A DNA stretch of 64,000 bases from Psychrobacter nivimaris (GCF_009812035.1 NZ_VZIZ01000020.1:37494-101493), one strand, 5' to 3'; numbered from the stretch's first letter, positions 42,679 to 52,560 are shown. A program made the numbers and translations. Notes: a model not told the origin generated them from the sequence alone.

Positions 42679-42741
42679 ATGGCTAATAAATGATTGCTAA
42701 AACCATCACTTTTAGAATAGCTGTCTTAATAGTAAAGCTTT

Positions 42742-44010
42742 TTACTCAGCTTTTTCTGTCTCTGCAACACCAGATTCATCTTCGTCTACCATTACAATGG
42801 CCACATCTTGCTGTTGGCGTTCATCAATAGCGTCTTGTTCTAATACTTCTTCAGTTGCCAGGATCGCACCGTCAGATTTTTGCGATTGGTACTTTAAGGT
42901 AGCGAGTGCACCAAGCACACCAACGACAAGTATGATGATAAGAATGACAGGATTTTTCCATAGCGGTGTAGAAGCTTCATACTCGATGGGCTTTTCACTA
43001 GTGGTGGTCGGTGTATTGTCATTATTGCCGCCGATTAGTCCCAAACTTACTAAAGGCGGTTTAGGCGGATTGGCTGGTTCAGAGTTAACGCGCAGTCGAT
43101 TTCGACTGAGATAGATATCTGAGATTTTGGCTAATTGAAGCAGCCAACGTTGATGTGGTAAGGCAACGGCATGCATCTCCGTAAATACCAGCATATCGTT
43201 GTGACGACCCTGCTGTAGATTGTCAGGTGAGCGCCCAATGGCTTTTAGATAATTACCTGTTGCCATTTGCATGTCTTGCACAGGTTCATAGTCTTCAGGT
43301 TTAAATCCAGTCAGCTTATACCAGTAAGGATCAAAAGGAGGTGGAGTGCTTGATAGCCGCTCAACATTTAATAACGTACGCTCCGCATTATTCTCTGAGT
43401 TGTTCTCTATCGCTTCAACAGCTTCAGTAGTTGATTCGGGCAGGTCACTATTGCTTTCTGTCTCAGCAGATAAGGTGTGCGTATGCTCTGGGCTAAATCG
43501 GGCCGTTGATAAAAACTGTGGTTGTAGTGCAAACCATTTATTGATCTCATCACTGTCTAGTTGACTGTATTCTGTCAGGATAGCCAATTCACGCAGTACA
43601 ATCACGCACAATGAGGTGAGTAGAGTTTGAGCCTGCTGCGTCGTTGCATCAATCTTCTCAGCGATATGTTCGCTTGCCTTTATGACACGGGCATTATCGC
43701 TAAATACAGCATCTGCTGCATCGTGACGATGGTAGAGTGTGGCGCTAATGGTGGCAAAGTTCATTGAGTTATACTGTCGTAACTCTTTGACAGCACCACG
43801 ACCAAACAGCTTTTTGCTGACTGCTTGTCCCTGATGACGCTGCTGATAGGCGAGCAATGCACTTACGATGGCTTGTAGACTGGCATCCATCCCTAAGCGA
43901 GCTTGCGGTAGAGAGAGCTGTGCCGCATCGGCCAAAAGTGACAGCATAGGCTGGGTATCATGATATAAAAAATCATACATCGACACACGTGTCGGTGAAA
44001 TAGTCGTCAT
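42742..44010 (-). CDS. Hypothetical protein with one C-terminal membrane helix
   Basis: A 422-aa protein I cannot assign with confidence. The first 180 residues are helical with Ala/Gln/Leu-rich repeats (MDASLQAIVSALLAYQQRH...) and recall DUF937/YidB-like domains, a weak impression only. An acidic Ser/Glu-rich linker (about 190-225) and a conserved-looking Tyr/Pro segment (FDPYWYKLTGFKPEDYEP) follow. One membrane helix (NPVILIIILVVGVLGALATL, about 360-380) precedes an acidic tail. There is no signal peptide, so most of the protein should be cytoplasmic. It is divergent from the YkuD gene. Confidence 0.6.
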   Translation of the reverse strand: MTTISPTRVSMYDFLYHDTQPMLSLLADAAQLSLPQARLGMDASLQAIVSALLAYQQRHQGQAVSKKLFGRGAVKELRQYNSMNFATISATLYHRHDAADAVFSDNARVIKASEHIAEKIDATTQQAQTLLTSLCVIVLRELAILTEYSQLDSDEINKWFALQPQFLSTARFSPEHTHTLSAETESNSDLPESTTEAVEAIENNSENNAERTLLNVERLSSTPPPFDPYWYKLTGFKPEDYEPVQDMQMATGNYLKAIGRSPDNLQQGRHNDMLVFTEMHAVALPHQRWLLQLAKISDIYLSRNRLRVNSEPANPPKPPLVSLGLIGGNNDNTPTTTSEKPIEYEASTPLWKNPVILIIILVVGVLGALATLKYQSQKSDGAILATEEVLEQDAIDERQQQDVAIVMVDEDESGVAETEKAE

Positions 44011-44150
44011 AATCTGCTAGCATCAAAAAGTGTGCCCCTATATTACGGTGCCAAATGTCTTGATACAATCCCTTGATAATAGAAATTTTCAATCATTTTA
44101 CTAATAACCTTGATAGTAATCTGATGAATGACTGATAGTCGGAAGCATTT

Positions 44151-44666
44151 ATGACCAATAATAAGACGCTTGATAAACAACTCGTGATTAATATCGCTGA
44201 GCAAACATTGACGATGTACCAGCAGCAAACTGAGGTTGCGAGATACGTAGTCTCCACTGCAAAGAATGGTATTGGTAGTCAGCAGGATAGTGGTTGCACA
44301 CCGCTCGGTAGGCATATCATTGAACAAAAAATAGGTGGTAGCGAGCCTATGAATGCGGTATTTGTCGGGCGTGTACCGACAGGTGAGATATACGATACAA
44401 ATCTTGGTGAGCTACATCCCAAGCGTGACTGGATATTGAGCCGTATTCTTTGGTTAAGCGGTCTTGAAGAAGGGTTAAACAAAGGTAGCAATAGCCAAGG
44501 TGGTTGCGATACTTATGAGCGCTATATCTATATTCACGGCACACCAGATACTGAACCAATGAGTATTCCGCTATCACATGGCTGTATCCGTATGCGTAAT
44601 ACAGATATCGTGGAATTATTTGAGCAAGTCGAAGAGGGTATGCCAGTAATGATCATTGTAGATTAA
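44151..44666 (+). CDS. YkuD-domain L,D-transpeptidase/carboxypeptidase-like protein
   Basis: 171-aa protein consisting of a single YkuD domain. The catalytic motif is SHGCIRM with His143 and Cys145, preceded by IYIHGTPD. There is no signal peptide or membrane helix, so it should be cytoplasmic, unlike classical peptidoglycan cross-linking L,D-transpeptidases. In Acinetobacter a cytoplasmic YkuD protein (ElsL/LdtK) acts as an L,D-carboxypeptidase in murein recycling; this is the closest functional model and is an inference. GGAAG precedes the ATG. Confidence 0.85.
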   Translation: MTNNKTLDKQLVINIAEQTLTMYQQQTEVARYVVSTAKNGIGSQQDSGCTPLGRHIIEQKIGGSEPMNAVFVGRVPTGEIYDTNLGELHPKRDWILSRILWLSGLEEGLNKGSNSQGGCDTYERYIYIHGTPDTEPMSIPLSHGCIRMRNTDIVELFEQVEEGMPVMIIVD

Positions 44667-44820
44667 CTAAGATTAATCGTGCTTATTATTTCTATATTTC
44701 TATAGCATATTTACTTATCGGTATTTGAGCCAAAAATCCGATGACGGCTAAGGATGGTAGTGAAAGGTATGAATATTGAACGATAAGATCAAAGCGAAAA
44801 ATAAAATGGTTTATCTATAA

Positions 44821-44855
44821 AAAAGGACAGCTTTATTGATAAAAGCTGTCCTTTT
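44821..44855. terminator. Rho-independent terminator (bidirectional)
   Basis: Stem AAAAGGACAGCTTT/AAAGCTGTCCTTTT around a loop of about 6 bases, then T. It lies between the convergent YkuD and CYTH-CHAD genes. Confidence 0.9.
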
Positions 44856-44897
44856 TACTAATTTACTAAGCAATGTATCTTTATCGAGTAATACGTT

Positions 44898-46484
44898 TTA
44901 CCAAAATGTTGAGCTGTCTTTAAATTTGGCCAAACGTGTTTCGATATAACTTGGGTCATCCGTGAGCATGGCAGCAAACCAACCTGCACCATATAGGGCA
45001 TTGGTATCCTTCGCTGATTTTAGGGCATAGAACTGTTGATATTGATTGTCATCATTGCGTTGCTCTAGCGCTATGTGCGCTTTTATCAGCCGTTTTAGCC
45101 AACGCTTGGTTTTCTTCTTGGCTTTTTTCTTGCTTAACAAAGGCGCAGAGAACTCACTTATGTAGCGTAGCGCTTTTATGTGATCACATAGTAGCGCTTC
45201 GTCTTGATTATCCTCAGAGATATCCGTATCAACATTTACATCATCGCTCACAATCTCGGTACTGCTTACTTCATCAGTTTCTTTATCTGCTTTGAGGCAC
45301 TTGTTATATTGTTTCGATAGAATTTTTGCTAGCTTATCGAGAGCAAGTTTATCCGTTTGAGGCTCAATACTAGGGTCACTCATGGTAAAGGCAATCAGCT
45401 CTAGCAAGGTGAGCTGAAAGTCATTGGCTTGCAGTGTATTGATCGGTGTGATTTTTATGTTCTCGATATCTGTCGTCCAATCAACAGCAGGGGCTCCGAG
45501 TGCCTGTAGCTCAGACTCGATATAGGTATTGATATGAGTGAGTTGGTAATAATTGTCCAGCAACGACGAGGTTTGCTTTAGTATCGGTAGCCAGTCAGGA
45601 TTGATCTCGTCAGAAAAGCTATCAAATGCTGTTAACGCAGCCTGCAAGCGCTCAAGACCAATGCTTACCTGCAAAACATGCTCGTCATCAATGCTTCCAG
45701 CGACGATAGCACTGCTGTTTGGTAGTATCTGTAATAAGCAATTGTGTACGACCGCACGTATAAAGGCAGGTGCACTGCTGTCTTTGTCTATTTGCAATTG
45801 ATCTAGGTTTGCGTTGACTGCTGGACTGTAACTTTGTCCATTGATAAGTAAACCGCCGTTTTCAGCTTTGGTAACGGTAGATAGACACAGCTTGTAGCGC
45901 TTGCACCATGTTTTGGCAGTCGTAAATAGAAAATCTAAATCTCCTGACACCAATTCAAATTCTATCTCTTGAATGGCTTTGCGTAGCGAGTCATCAGTAC
46001 CATGAATAATCTCTCCCTGATCATAAGCCATTTCGATACAGTTATCGGTTTCATCTTCATTACTTTCTGTTAGCAACCGCGTAGTGCGCTCGACGTCAGT
46101 CACATAAAGGCGTGTCAGATTTTTCGCTAACTTTTTGAGTTTAAAATCAGCCAATGCCGCAGCGATTGGAGTGTCTTCATATATCGTCAAATCAGGTATC
46201 AGCTCATTATTATCGAGCATCGCTTGTACTTGATCATTATCGAGTACAGCATTGTGCTCCAAGCGTGCAGCAATTCCATCACCACCAGCTTTAATGGTTT
46301 GTACCCATGTATCGCCTTCTTTGCGAATACGCAGACCGATACCTGCCTGTGCAAGCTGTTGGTCATGCGTATCGTAATAATGTGCAGCCAGTTGTGTCAC
46401 TTGTGAGGATTTAACGTGCGTTTGACGCATTAAACCCTTTAGCCGTGACTCTGGTACCAAAAACTTCAGCTCTATCTCTTGCAT
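44898..46484 (-). CDS. CYTH and CHAD domain-containing protein
   Basis: 528-aa protein with an N-terminal CYTH triphosphate tunnel domain (about 1-205; starts with the signature EIELKF, later GIGLRIRKEGDTWVQTIKAGG) and a C-terminal CHAD helical domain (about 225-528) rich in Lys/His/Arg, including LLSKKKAKKKTKRWLKRLIKAH. The CYTH part fits inorganic triphosphatases such as YgiF; CHAD domains bind polyphosphate. An acidic loop (about 395-430) interrupts the CHAD region. AGGAG precedes the ATG. It links functionally to the ppk1 gene in this window but is not adjacent to it. Confidence 0.88.
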   Translation of the reverse strand: MQEIELKFLVPESRLKGLMRQTHVKSSQVTQLAAHYYDTHDQQLAQAGIGLRIRKEGDTWVQTIKAGGDGIAARLEHNAVLDNDQVQAMLDNNELIPDLTIYEDTPIAAALADFKLKKLAKNLTRLYVTDVERTTRLLTESNEDETDNCIEMAYDQGEIIHGTDDSLRKAIQEIEFELVSGDLDFLFTTAKTWCKRYKLCLSTVTKAENGGLLINGQSYSPAVNANLDQLQIDKDSSAPAFIRAVVHNCLLQILPNSSAIVAGSIDDEHVLQVSIGLERLQAALTAFDSFSDEINPDWLPILKQTSSLLDNYYQLTHINTYIESELQALGAPAVDWTTDIENIKITPINTLQANDFQLTLLELIAFTMSDPSIEPQTDKLALDKLAKILSKQYNKCLKADKETDEVSSTEIVSDDVNVDTDISEDNQDEALLCDHIKALRYISEFSAPLLSKKKAKKKTKRWLKRLIKAHIALEQRNDDNQYQQFYALKSAKDTNALYGAGWFAAMLTDDPSYIETRLAKFKDSSTFW

Positions 46485-46577
46485 ATTAGCTCCTAATAAT
46501 TCTGACTGATGGCTCTGATCGATGGTTTTGATAAACTATTATTAGTCTACCATTCTCTGATTATTTAAACCGCAATA

Positions 46578-46612
46578 AAAAACCGCCCTACATGATGTAG
46601 AACGGTTTTTTG
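46578..46612 (-). terminator. Rho-independent terminator after aceA
   Basis: Stem AAAAAACCG/CGGTTTTTT with an inner pair CTACA/TGTAG; the minus-strand side carries the T-run. Confidence 0.85.
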
Positions 46613-46637
46613 ATAAATACTGCTAGTCTGTCGGTTA

Positions 46638-48224
46638 TTAGAACTGGTTCATCGTGTTCTTGCCGCCGCCAGCTTTCAGAGCGTTATCGCCTGAGAAGAT
46701 TTCTTTGTGGTCATCGCCAAGGTCAGAACCAGCCATTGCTTGGTGCTTAACACAAGAGATGCCTTCGCGGATTTCTTTACGCTGTACGCCAGCTGCATAA
46801 GCAAGCATGCCTTCTTCACCGAAGTAGCCTTTAGCAAGTTCATGAACGCTAAGAGCAGTCGTGTGGTAAGTCGGTAGCGTGATTAAGTGATGGAATACAC
46901 CAGCTTCACGTGATGCATCACGTTGGAAGTTTTTAGCGGCTACGTCAGCGGCTGCATCAAGTTCAGTACCGTCGTAATCAGCACTCATCAAGTCATCTTT
47001 ATTGTATGCAGAGACGTCTTTGCCTTCTTCTTCCCACTGAGCGATAACTTGCTTACGGAAGTTAAGCGTCCAGTTGAATGATGGGCTGTTGTTGTATACA
47101 AGCTTGGCTTTAGGCTGTTGCTCTTTAATACGGTCAACCATCATTTTGATGTGTTCTACGTCTGGAGTCGGTGTTTCGATCCATAGTAGGTCAGCGCCGT
47201 TTTCTAGAGCAGTTACGCAGTCAAGTACAACACGGTCAATGTTAGTCTCTTCACGGAACTGATATAGACCGTTAGGTAGACGAACTGGGCGTACTAGTTT
47301 GCCATTGTGCTTAAGTAAGCTGTCGTTTTCTTGAGCATTCTCTAGCGTTACTTCTTCCATTTCGATGAAATCGATGTATTTAGAAGCAAGGTCGCCTGGC
47401 TCATTTGATACTGGGATTTTTTGCGTTAGTGATGCGCCTTCAGAGTCAGTACGAGCAACGATAACACCGTCTTCAACACCAAGCTCTAGGAATGCATAAC
47501 GGATAGCGTTTAGCTTAGAGATGAAGTCTTCATGCGGTACAGTTACTTTACCAGCCTGGTGACCACATTGCTTAGCATCAGATACTTGGTTTTCAACCTG
47601 AATGGCACAAGCACCAGCTTCGATCATTTGCTTAGTCAATAGGTAAGTAGCTTCTTCGTTACCGAAACCTGCATCGATATCAGCGATGATTGGCACAACA
47701 TGTGAATCAAAGTTTTCGATTTTTTCTAAGATAGCTGAAGTATCTTGGCCAGCTTCTTCAGCAGCGTTTAGCTCACGGAAGTAGTCGTTCAACACTTTAG
47801 CATCTGCTTGACGTAAGAACGTGTAGATTTCTTCGATTAGCTTAGGTACTGACGTTTTTTCGTGCATAGATTGGTCAGGTAGTGGACCAAACTCAGAGCG
47901 TAGGGCTGCAACCATCCAACCTGAAAGATAGATGTAAGTTTTAGAAGTCGTACCGAAATATTTTTTCTTAGCGTACATAGTTTGCTGTGCAACAAAACCA
48001 TGCCATGCACCTAAAGACTGCGTGTACTGAGACGTATCATTGTCATAATCTTCCATGTCTTGACGCATGATTTTTGCAGTATATTTTGCGATATCCAAAC
48101 CCGTCTTGAAACGGTTTTGTGACATCATACGTGCAGCATCAACTTCGCTAATGTTCTGCCAGTTGCCGTGCTTTTGCTTTAATTCACGTACTAAGTCGAT
48201 CGCTGATTTATATGCAGTTGACAT
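46638..48224 (-). CDS. aceA: Isocitrate lyase
   Basis: Splits isocitrate into glyoxylate and succinate, the entry to the glyoxylate shunt. The 528-aa protein belongs to the longer subfamily found in Acinetobacter and Pseudomonas. The active-site Cys is Cys220 in AKQCGHQAGK, so the motif is KQCGH where the E. coli enzyme has KKCGH, as I recall for this subfamily. Other motifs present are VPIIADIDAGFGN and VYNNSPSFNW. The promoter side carries tandem 15-bp repeats, and a LysR gene is divergent 700 bases away. Confidence 0.95.
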   Translation of the reverse strand: MSTAYKSAIDLVRELKQKHGNWQNISEVDAARMMSQNRFKTGLDIAKYTAKIMRQDMEDYDNDTSQYTQSLGAWHGFVAQQTMYAKKKYFGTTSKTYIYLSGWMVAALRSEFGPLPDQSMHEKTSVPKLIEEIYTFLRQADAKVLNDYFRELNAAEEAGQDTSAILEKIENFDSHVVPIIADIDAGFGNEEATYLLTKQMIEAGACAIQVENQVSDAKQCGHQAGKVTVPHEDFISKLNAIRYAFLELGVEDGVIVARTDSEGASLTQKIPVSNEPGDLASKYIDFIEMEEVTLENAQENDSLLKHNGKLVRPVRLPNGLYQFREETNIDRVVLDCVTALENGADLLWIETPTPDVEHIKMMVDRIKEQQPKAKLVYNNSPSFNWTLNFRKQVIAQWEEEGKDVSAYNKDDLMSADYDGTELDAAADVAAKNFQRDASREAGVFHHLITLPTYHTTALSVHELAKGYFGEEGMLAYAAGVQRKEIREGISCVKHQAMAGSDLGDDHKEIFSGDNALKAGGGKNTMNQF

Positions 48225-48922
48225 CTATAGTCTCCTTGGTGGGGTGTAAAAATAAATAAGTTAATTGTTAAAATAATGGGTATGTCGTTTTACTAAAATC
48301 CGCTTTACTAAAATCTTTGTACTAAAAAGTAATATTCAAAATTTGGTCTATCATTTATCTATTGAAGCTCTATTTACCCTAAACAAACCGCTAGGCTATT
48401 ACAAGAAATTTGCTGAACTCAACAGTTGAAAATAATTGCTGGTTTATAAATATTTATCGATTCTCACTATATATCTAAAAGGTATCTGAATACTTAATAG
48501 CCAGTGATGTCATAATTGGTAGCAAGAGATGTTACAATAATGAGGCCAATTAACCGTATTTAACGACTGATAAAAACCATTAATATATTACTTAGCGACA
48601 ATATTTAATCGGATAAAAACAGCTTATGAACTCAAAGTTCACTATCCATGCTGCAAATCCTTTATAGAACTCACTATAACCACCTTACCAAGATTTATCT
48701 AATTTATGATAGTTATCTTTGGTATTTCTGTATGATATAATGTTTATATAACAGGGTCTTACGATAGGTTGAATGAGTTATAATGCAGATCTATCAGGAA
48801 AAACTAGAACCAAATTAGTAAAAAATAATGAAATTATGCTGTTATAGCGCACAAATCATCGTAGCAGCACTACAAATGCCAGCCTTAATATGGCGTTTAT
48901 TCAAAAGCCAAGAGAACCAAAT
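48225..48922. other. Divergent region aceA / LysR gene
   Basis: About 700 bases with no credible gene. Two tandem copies of CGyTTTACTAAAATC (48286-48300 and 48301-48315) plus a partial third (ACTAAAAAG) sit 60-100 bases before aceA. Another AT-rich promoter-like stretch (TATGATATAATG near 48731) faces the LysR gene. Confidence 0.45.
48286..48324. repeat. Tandem 15-bp repeats upstream of aceA
   Basis: CGTTTTACTAAAATC and CGCTTTACTAAAATC in direct succession, followed by a degenerate third copy. The position and phasing suit a regulator array for isocitrate lyase expression; no known consensus was matched. Confidence 0.6.
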
Positions 48923-49912
48923 ATGAATTTGCAGCGGGTTGATTTAAATTTATTAGTCCATCTAGATGTGTTGCTACGAGAAAAAAACGTCACTCGCGCA
49001 GCCGAGCAGCTTGGGATTACTCAGCCTGCTATGAGTAATATCTTGCGCCGTTTGCGTAAGCTGTTTAATGATCCATTATTGGTACGCTCATCTGAGGGTA
49101 TGACGCCGACTGAACGCGCCCTTGAATTACAGCCGCGTATCCGCGAGATACTTGCTGACTTGACTCAAGTGTTGGAGCCGCGTACTGAATTCCGCCCTTA
49201 TAGTACCTCTCGTGTGTTCCGTATCATGACATCGGATTATGCCGAAGCGACCCTAGTACCTAAGCTAGTAAAAGCACTACGTTCTGAAGCGCCTAATGTG
49301 ATTTTGGACTTTTTGACTCCATCAGACGTCTCTTATCGAGATATGGAGCAGGGACGAGTTGATTTAGCGATTAACCGTTTTAACGAGATACCACAAAGCT
49401 TTCATCAGGTTTTGGTATGGCGTGATACATTTAGTTGTTTACTGTCGTCTGAAAGTCCTTATGCCAATCGTTTTAATCTGAAAAACTACCTTAAAGCACA
49501 GCACGTATGGGTATCTAAAACCGGTATGGGTGTGGGTTTTGGGGTTAATCCAGAGAAATCTGGTGGACTAGGATCTATCGATCAGGCCCTACAGCGCCTT
49601 GGGCAAAAACGTCAAATCAGTGTCTTTACTCGACACTATCAAATGCCTGCTATGCTTGCAGCAAATAAAGATTTGATAGCGACTTTGCCCACGCGTGTGG
49701 CAAGAATGCAGGCGAATAATGACAGCATTATGATGGAAGATCCGCCGTTTTTTATTCCTGAGTTTGAGCTTACGATGGCATGGTCTCCTTTGTTGCAGCA
49801 TCATCCAGCCCATCGCTGGTTACGTCAGCTAATTATGCATGTAGCGCGCCAAGTCGTCGCTGAAGAAGAAAATCCACCACAAGAGATACCGGTTATTAAT
49901 CATTTATTTTGA
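48923..49912 (+). CDS. LysR family transcriptional regulator
   Basis: 329-aa regulator. The N-terminal winged helix-turn-helix is clear (MNLQRVDLNLLVHLDVLLREKN, helix-turn-helix in TRAAEQLGITQPAMSNILRRLRKLF), followed by a substrate-binding domain (FRIMTSDYAEATLVPKLV ... QPAM-type lobe). It resembles the NodD/LinR-like subgroup by its opening. The frame starts at 48890, but MNLQRVDLNLL is the natural beginning. It is divergent from aceA across 700 bases, so aceA is a plausible target, unproven. Confidence 0.9.
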   Translation: MNLQRVDLNLLVHLDVLLREKNVTRAAEQLGITQPAMSNILRRLRKLFNDPLLVRSSEGMTPTERALELQPRIREILADLTQVLEPRTEFRPYSTSRVFRIMTSDYAEATLVPKLVKALRSEAPNVILDFLTPSDVSYRDMEQGRVDLAINRFNEIPQSFHQVLVWRDTFSCLLSSESPYANRFNLKNYLKAQHVWVSKTGMGVGFGVNPEKSGGLGSIDQALQRLGQKRQISVFTRHYQMPAMLAANKDLIATLPTRVARMQANNDSIMMEDPPFFIPEFELTMAWSPLLQHHPAHRWLRQLIMHVARQVVAEEENPPQEIPVINHLF

Positions 49913-50020
49913 TTGGTTTGTGTGAGTTGAATCTATCTTTTATCAGAGCGGAATATTCCTAATTATCTGAATTTTTAATAAACATATTTTCCTATAGCTT
50001 CCACTCTATATAGTTATTAG

Positions 50021-50044
50021 ACCAGCCACTAGGCTGGTTCTTTT
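50021..50044 (+). terminator. Rho-independent terminator after the LysR gene
   Basis: Stem ACCAGCC/GGCTGGT with an ACTA loop, followed by a short T-run. Confidence 0.75.
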
Positions 50045-50315
50045 ATGTCCTAAGGGTTAATAGTTAATATGTTGAATTTAGCTTTACTTAATAAGTCAGT
50101 CACACTATTAACATCTTCAACACACTTCACAATATATTGTAAAACTCTTCATCAAATAGCTTGTTAAGATAACGGCAGATAGAAAACGAGCTACCAATAG
50201 ATTGTGCTATCGACGTAAATTTAATAATTAAAACTGTCACAGTAAAATAACTACAAGTGGCAATAAACCCGATTATAAATTCCAAATATAAATTTGAATA
50301 ATAAGGACAGTAACT
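50045..50315. other. Upstream region of the aldehyde dehydrogenase gene
   Basis: About 270 bases after the LysR terminator, AT-rich with several AATTTA-type stretches. It must hold the dehydrogenase promoter. No hairpin or repeat stood out. Confidence 0.35.
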
Positions 50316-51689
50316 ATGTCAGACATTACTACTATTAACCCAACTACGGGCGAAGAAATCAGTAACTACAATTATATGAGCAATGACGAAGTCAACAAGA
50401 TTGTCGATGCCTCACATAACGCATTTTTAGAATGGCGTACAGTGAGCCACGAAGAACGCGGCCGTATCATCAAATCTATCGGTGATAAGCTGATGGAATA
50501 CAAAGAAGAGCTGGCTAAGCTGATGACTGAAGAGCGCGGTAAGTTATATAGCCAGAGCATGCAAGAGATTGATCTTTGTAAAGCTATCTGTGATTACACC
50601 GCTGAAAATGGCGTCGCTTCTTTAGCTGATGATGTACGCGATATCGAAAGCATGAAGAAAGGGCTAGTGACATACCAACCTATCGGTATCATCTACGGTA
50701 TGCAGCCTTGGAACTTCCCAGCGTATCAGGTATTCCGTTACACCATCGCAAATCTAATGGCGGGTAATAGCGTCCTGCTAAAACACGCATCTAACGTCAC
50801 AGGTTCTGGTCTACTAATTGAAAAAATTCTTCACGAGTCTGAACTGCCAAGTGATTTGTTCCGTACGATTATCATTGATCATGACCAGTCAGAAGCATTG
50901 ATTGGCAATGACAAAGTACGTGGCGTGACACTAACAGGTAGTGACAAAGCAGGCGTGATCGTTGGACAACAAGCAGCTAAGGCGATTAAGAAAGCGGTAT
51001 TAGAGCTAGGTTCAAATGATGCATTCATCGTATTAGAAGATGCTGATATCGAAACTGCTGTAGAAACTTGTACTCAAGCACGTTTAATTAATAACGGTGA
51101 AACTTGTGTAGCAGCCAAACGCTTTATCGTAGTCGATAGCGTATATGACGAATTCCGTAAGCGTATCGTTGAGAAATTTGAAGGTACTAAAGCGGGTGAT
51201 CCAATGGATGACAGCTCAGATATCGGTCCATTAGCACGTGCAGATTTGCGTGAGCAGCTACATGAGCAAGTAGAGCAAAGTGTGGCTAAAGGTGCAACGA
51301 TTGCTGTTGGCGGTAAGGTACCTGAAGGTAAAGGTAGCTTCTATCCAGCAACTATTCTAGAGAATGTTGAGAAAGGTCAGCCTGCATATGATGACGAACT
51401 ATTTGGCCCTGTCGCTTCATTGATTCGTGCCAAAGATGAAGATGACGCAATGCGCATCGCTAACGACAGTCGTTATGGTTTAGGTGGCGCGATTTTCTCG
51501 AAAGATGAAGAGAAAGCCGTTCGTCTAGCACGTGAGCAATTCGATACAGGTATGGTCTATATCAATGGTTATGGTCTTGCCAATCCTGCACTGCCATTTG
51601 GTGGCGTGAAAAACTCAGGCTATGGCCGTGAGCATGGCGGCTTCGGTATCAAAGAGTTTGTCAACATCAAAGCGGTTCATGTATTCTAA
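50316..51689 (+). CDS. NAD(P)-dependent succinate-semialdehyde dehydrogenase-like aldehyde dehydrogenase
   Basis: 457-aa cytoplasmic aldehyde dehydrogenase of the Sad/GabD type. The catalytic Cys lies in NNGETCVAAKRF and the general base Glu in VLELGSNDAF; the substrate-entry motif MQPWNFPAYQ and C-terminal LPFGGVKNSGYGREHG are those of short SSADH enzymes (E. coli Sad is about 460 aa). AAGGA precedes the ATG. It is not in an operon with a GABA transaminase, so succinate semialdehyde is only the likely substrate. Confidence 0.85.
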   Translation: MSDITTINPTTGEEISNYNYMSNDEVNKIVDASHNAFLEWRTVSHEERGRIIKSIGDKLMEYKEELAKLMTEERGKLYSQSMQEIDLCKAICDYTAENGVASLADDVRDIESMKKGLVTYQPIGIIYGMQPWNFPAYQVFRYTIANLMAGNSVLLKHASNVTGSGLLIEKILHESELPSDLFRTIIIDHDQSEALIGNDKVRGVTLTGSDKAGVIVGQQAAKAIKKAVLELGSNDAFIVLEDADIETAVETCTQARLINNGETCVAAKRFIVVDSVYDEFRKRIVEKFEGTKAGDPMDDSSDIGPLARADLREQLHEQVEQSVAKGATIAVGGKVPEGKGSFYPATILENVEKGQPAYDDELFGPVASLIRAKDEDDAMRIANDSRYGLGGAIFSKDEEKAVRLAREQFDTGMVYINGYGLANPALPFGGVKNSGYGREHGGFGIKEFVNIKAVHVF

Positions 51690-51780
51690 GAGTGAAGCAA
51701 TTAGAAGAATTAGCTGAATAGATAACTATTTACGATTTTACATGATAGTAAATAGTAAATAATAAACAGTTATCAAATAA

Positions 51781-51819
51781 AAAAGCCCAGTTGCTCGTAA
51801 TGAGTAACTGGGATTTTTA
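51781..51819. terminator. Rho-independent terminator (bidirectional)
   Basis: Stem CCCAGTTGCTC/GAGTAACTGGG (one G-U) with loop GTAAT, A-run and T-run; it lies between the convergent aldehyde dehydrogenase and purN genes. Confidence 0.85.
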
Positions 51820-51867
51820 TTGAGCTATATAAAGTGGTATAAAAAGCAGCTTAATAAGCTAGAATTC

Positions 51868-52560
51868 TTATCCGTCTATAAGTAATTGCAAAGGTAACTT
51901 AGGCAAGTAAGTCTCCGTTTGCGATGATGTATTATTTGCTTCAAGTGACAATATATTTTTTGCTAGCAGTAAAATCGTCCAAGGTAGTAGTTGATGTTCA
52001 AGCTTCTGAACCCGTGACTGTAAGCTCTCTGCGGTGTCGTTGATATCGACATTTAATACTGCTTGAGTCAATACCTGACCTGCATCAAGCTCCGCTGTCA
52101 CTTTATGAATACTACAACCGTGACGACGTTCACCCGCTTGTATGACTCGTTTGTGAGTATCTAAACCCTTATAAACCGGAAGTAGAGAAGGGTGAAGATT
52201 AATCATGGACGCTGGTGCATTATCGATAAATGAGCCACTTAGTACACGCATAAATCCGGCCAAGACGATTAAGTCGGGTTGCCATGCTATTAGCTGCTCA
52301 TTGGCATGGGTTTCAAATGTTTTAATGCCCATACGCTTACCACTAGCAACGTGTGACAATACTGCAACTGGAATATTGGCATCTTTAGCACGTGTCAACG
52401 CATAAGCGTCTTCACGGTTACTAATGACACCAACGATTTCAATCGGTAGCGCACCTGCTTGCATGGCATTGATTAACACTTGCAGGTTGCTACCACTTCC
52501 TGAGACTAGAACAGCAATACGCAATGGTTTGATAGGCTGGCTTGCGTTATCAGTTGACAT
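51868..52560 (-). CDS. purN: Phosphoribosylglycinamide formyltransferase
   Basis: Transfers formyl from 10-formyl-THF to GAR in purine synthesis. The 230-aa protein has the N-terminal LVSGSGSNLQVLI, the catalytic Asn-His-Asp in MINLHPSLLP, GCSIHKV and ELDAGQ. It overlaps purM by one base (TAATG), so translation is probably coupled. A 25-residue C-terminal tail exceeds the E. coli length (212 aa). Confidence 0.96.
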   Translation of the reverse strand: MSTDNASQPIKPLRIAVLVSGSGSNLQVLINAMQAGALPIEIVGVISNREDAYALTRAKDANIPVAVLSHVASGKRMGIKTFETHANEQLIAWQPDLIVLAGFMRVLSGSFIDNAPASMINLHPSLLPVYKGLDTHKRVIQAGERRHGCSIHKVTAELDAGQVLTQAVLNVDINDTAESLQSRVQKLEHQLLPWTILLLAKNILSLEANNTSSQTETYLPKLPLQLLIDG

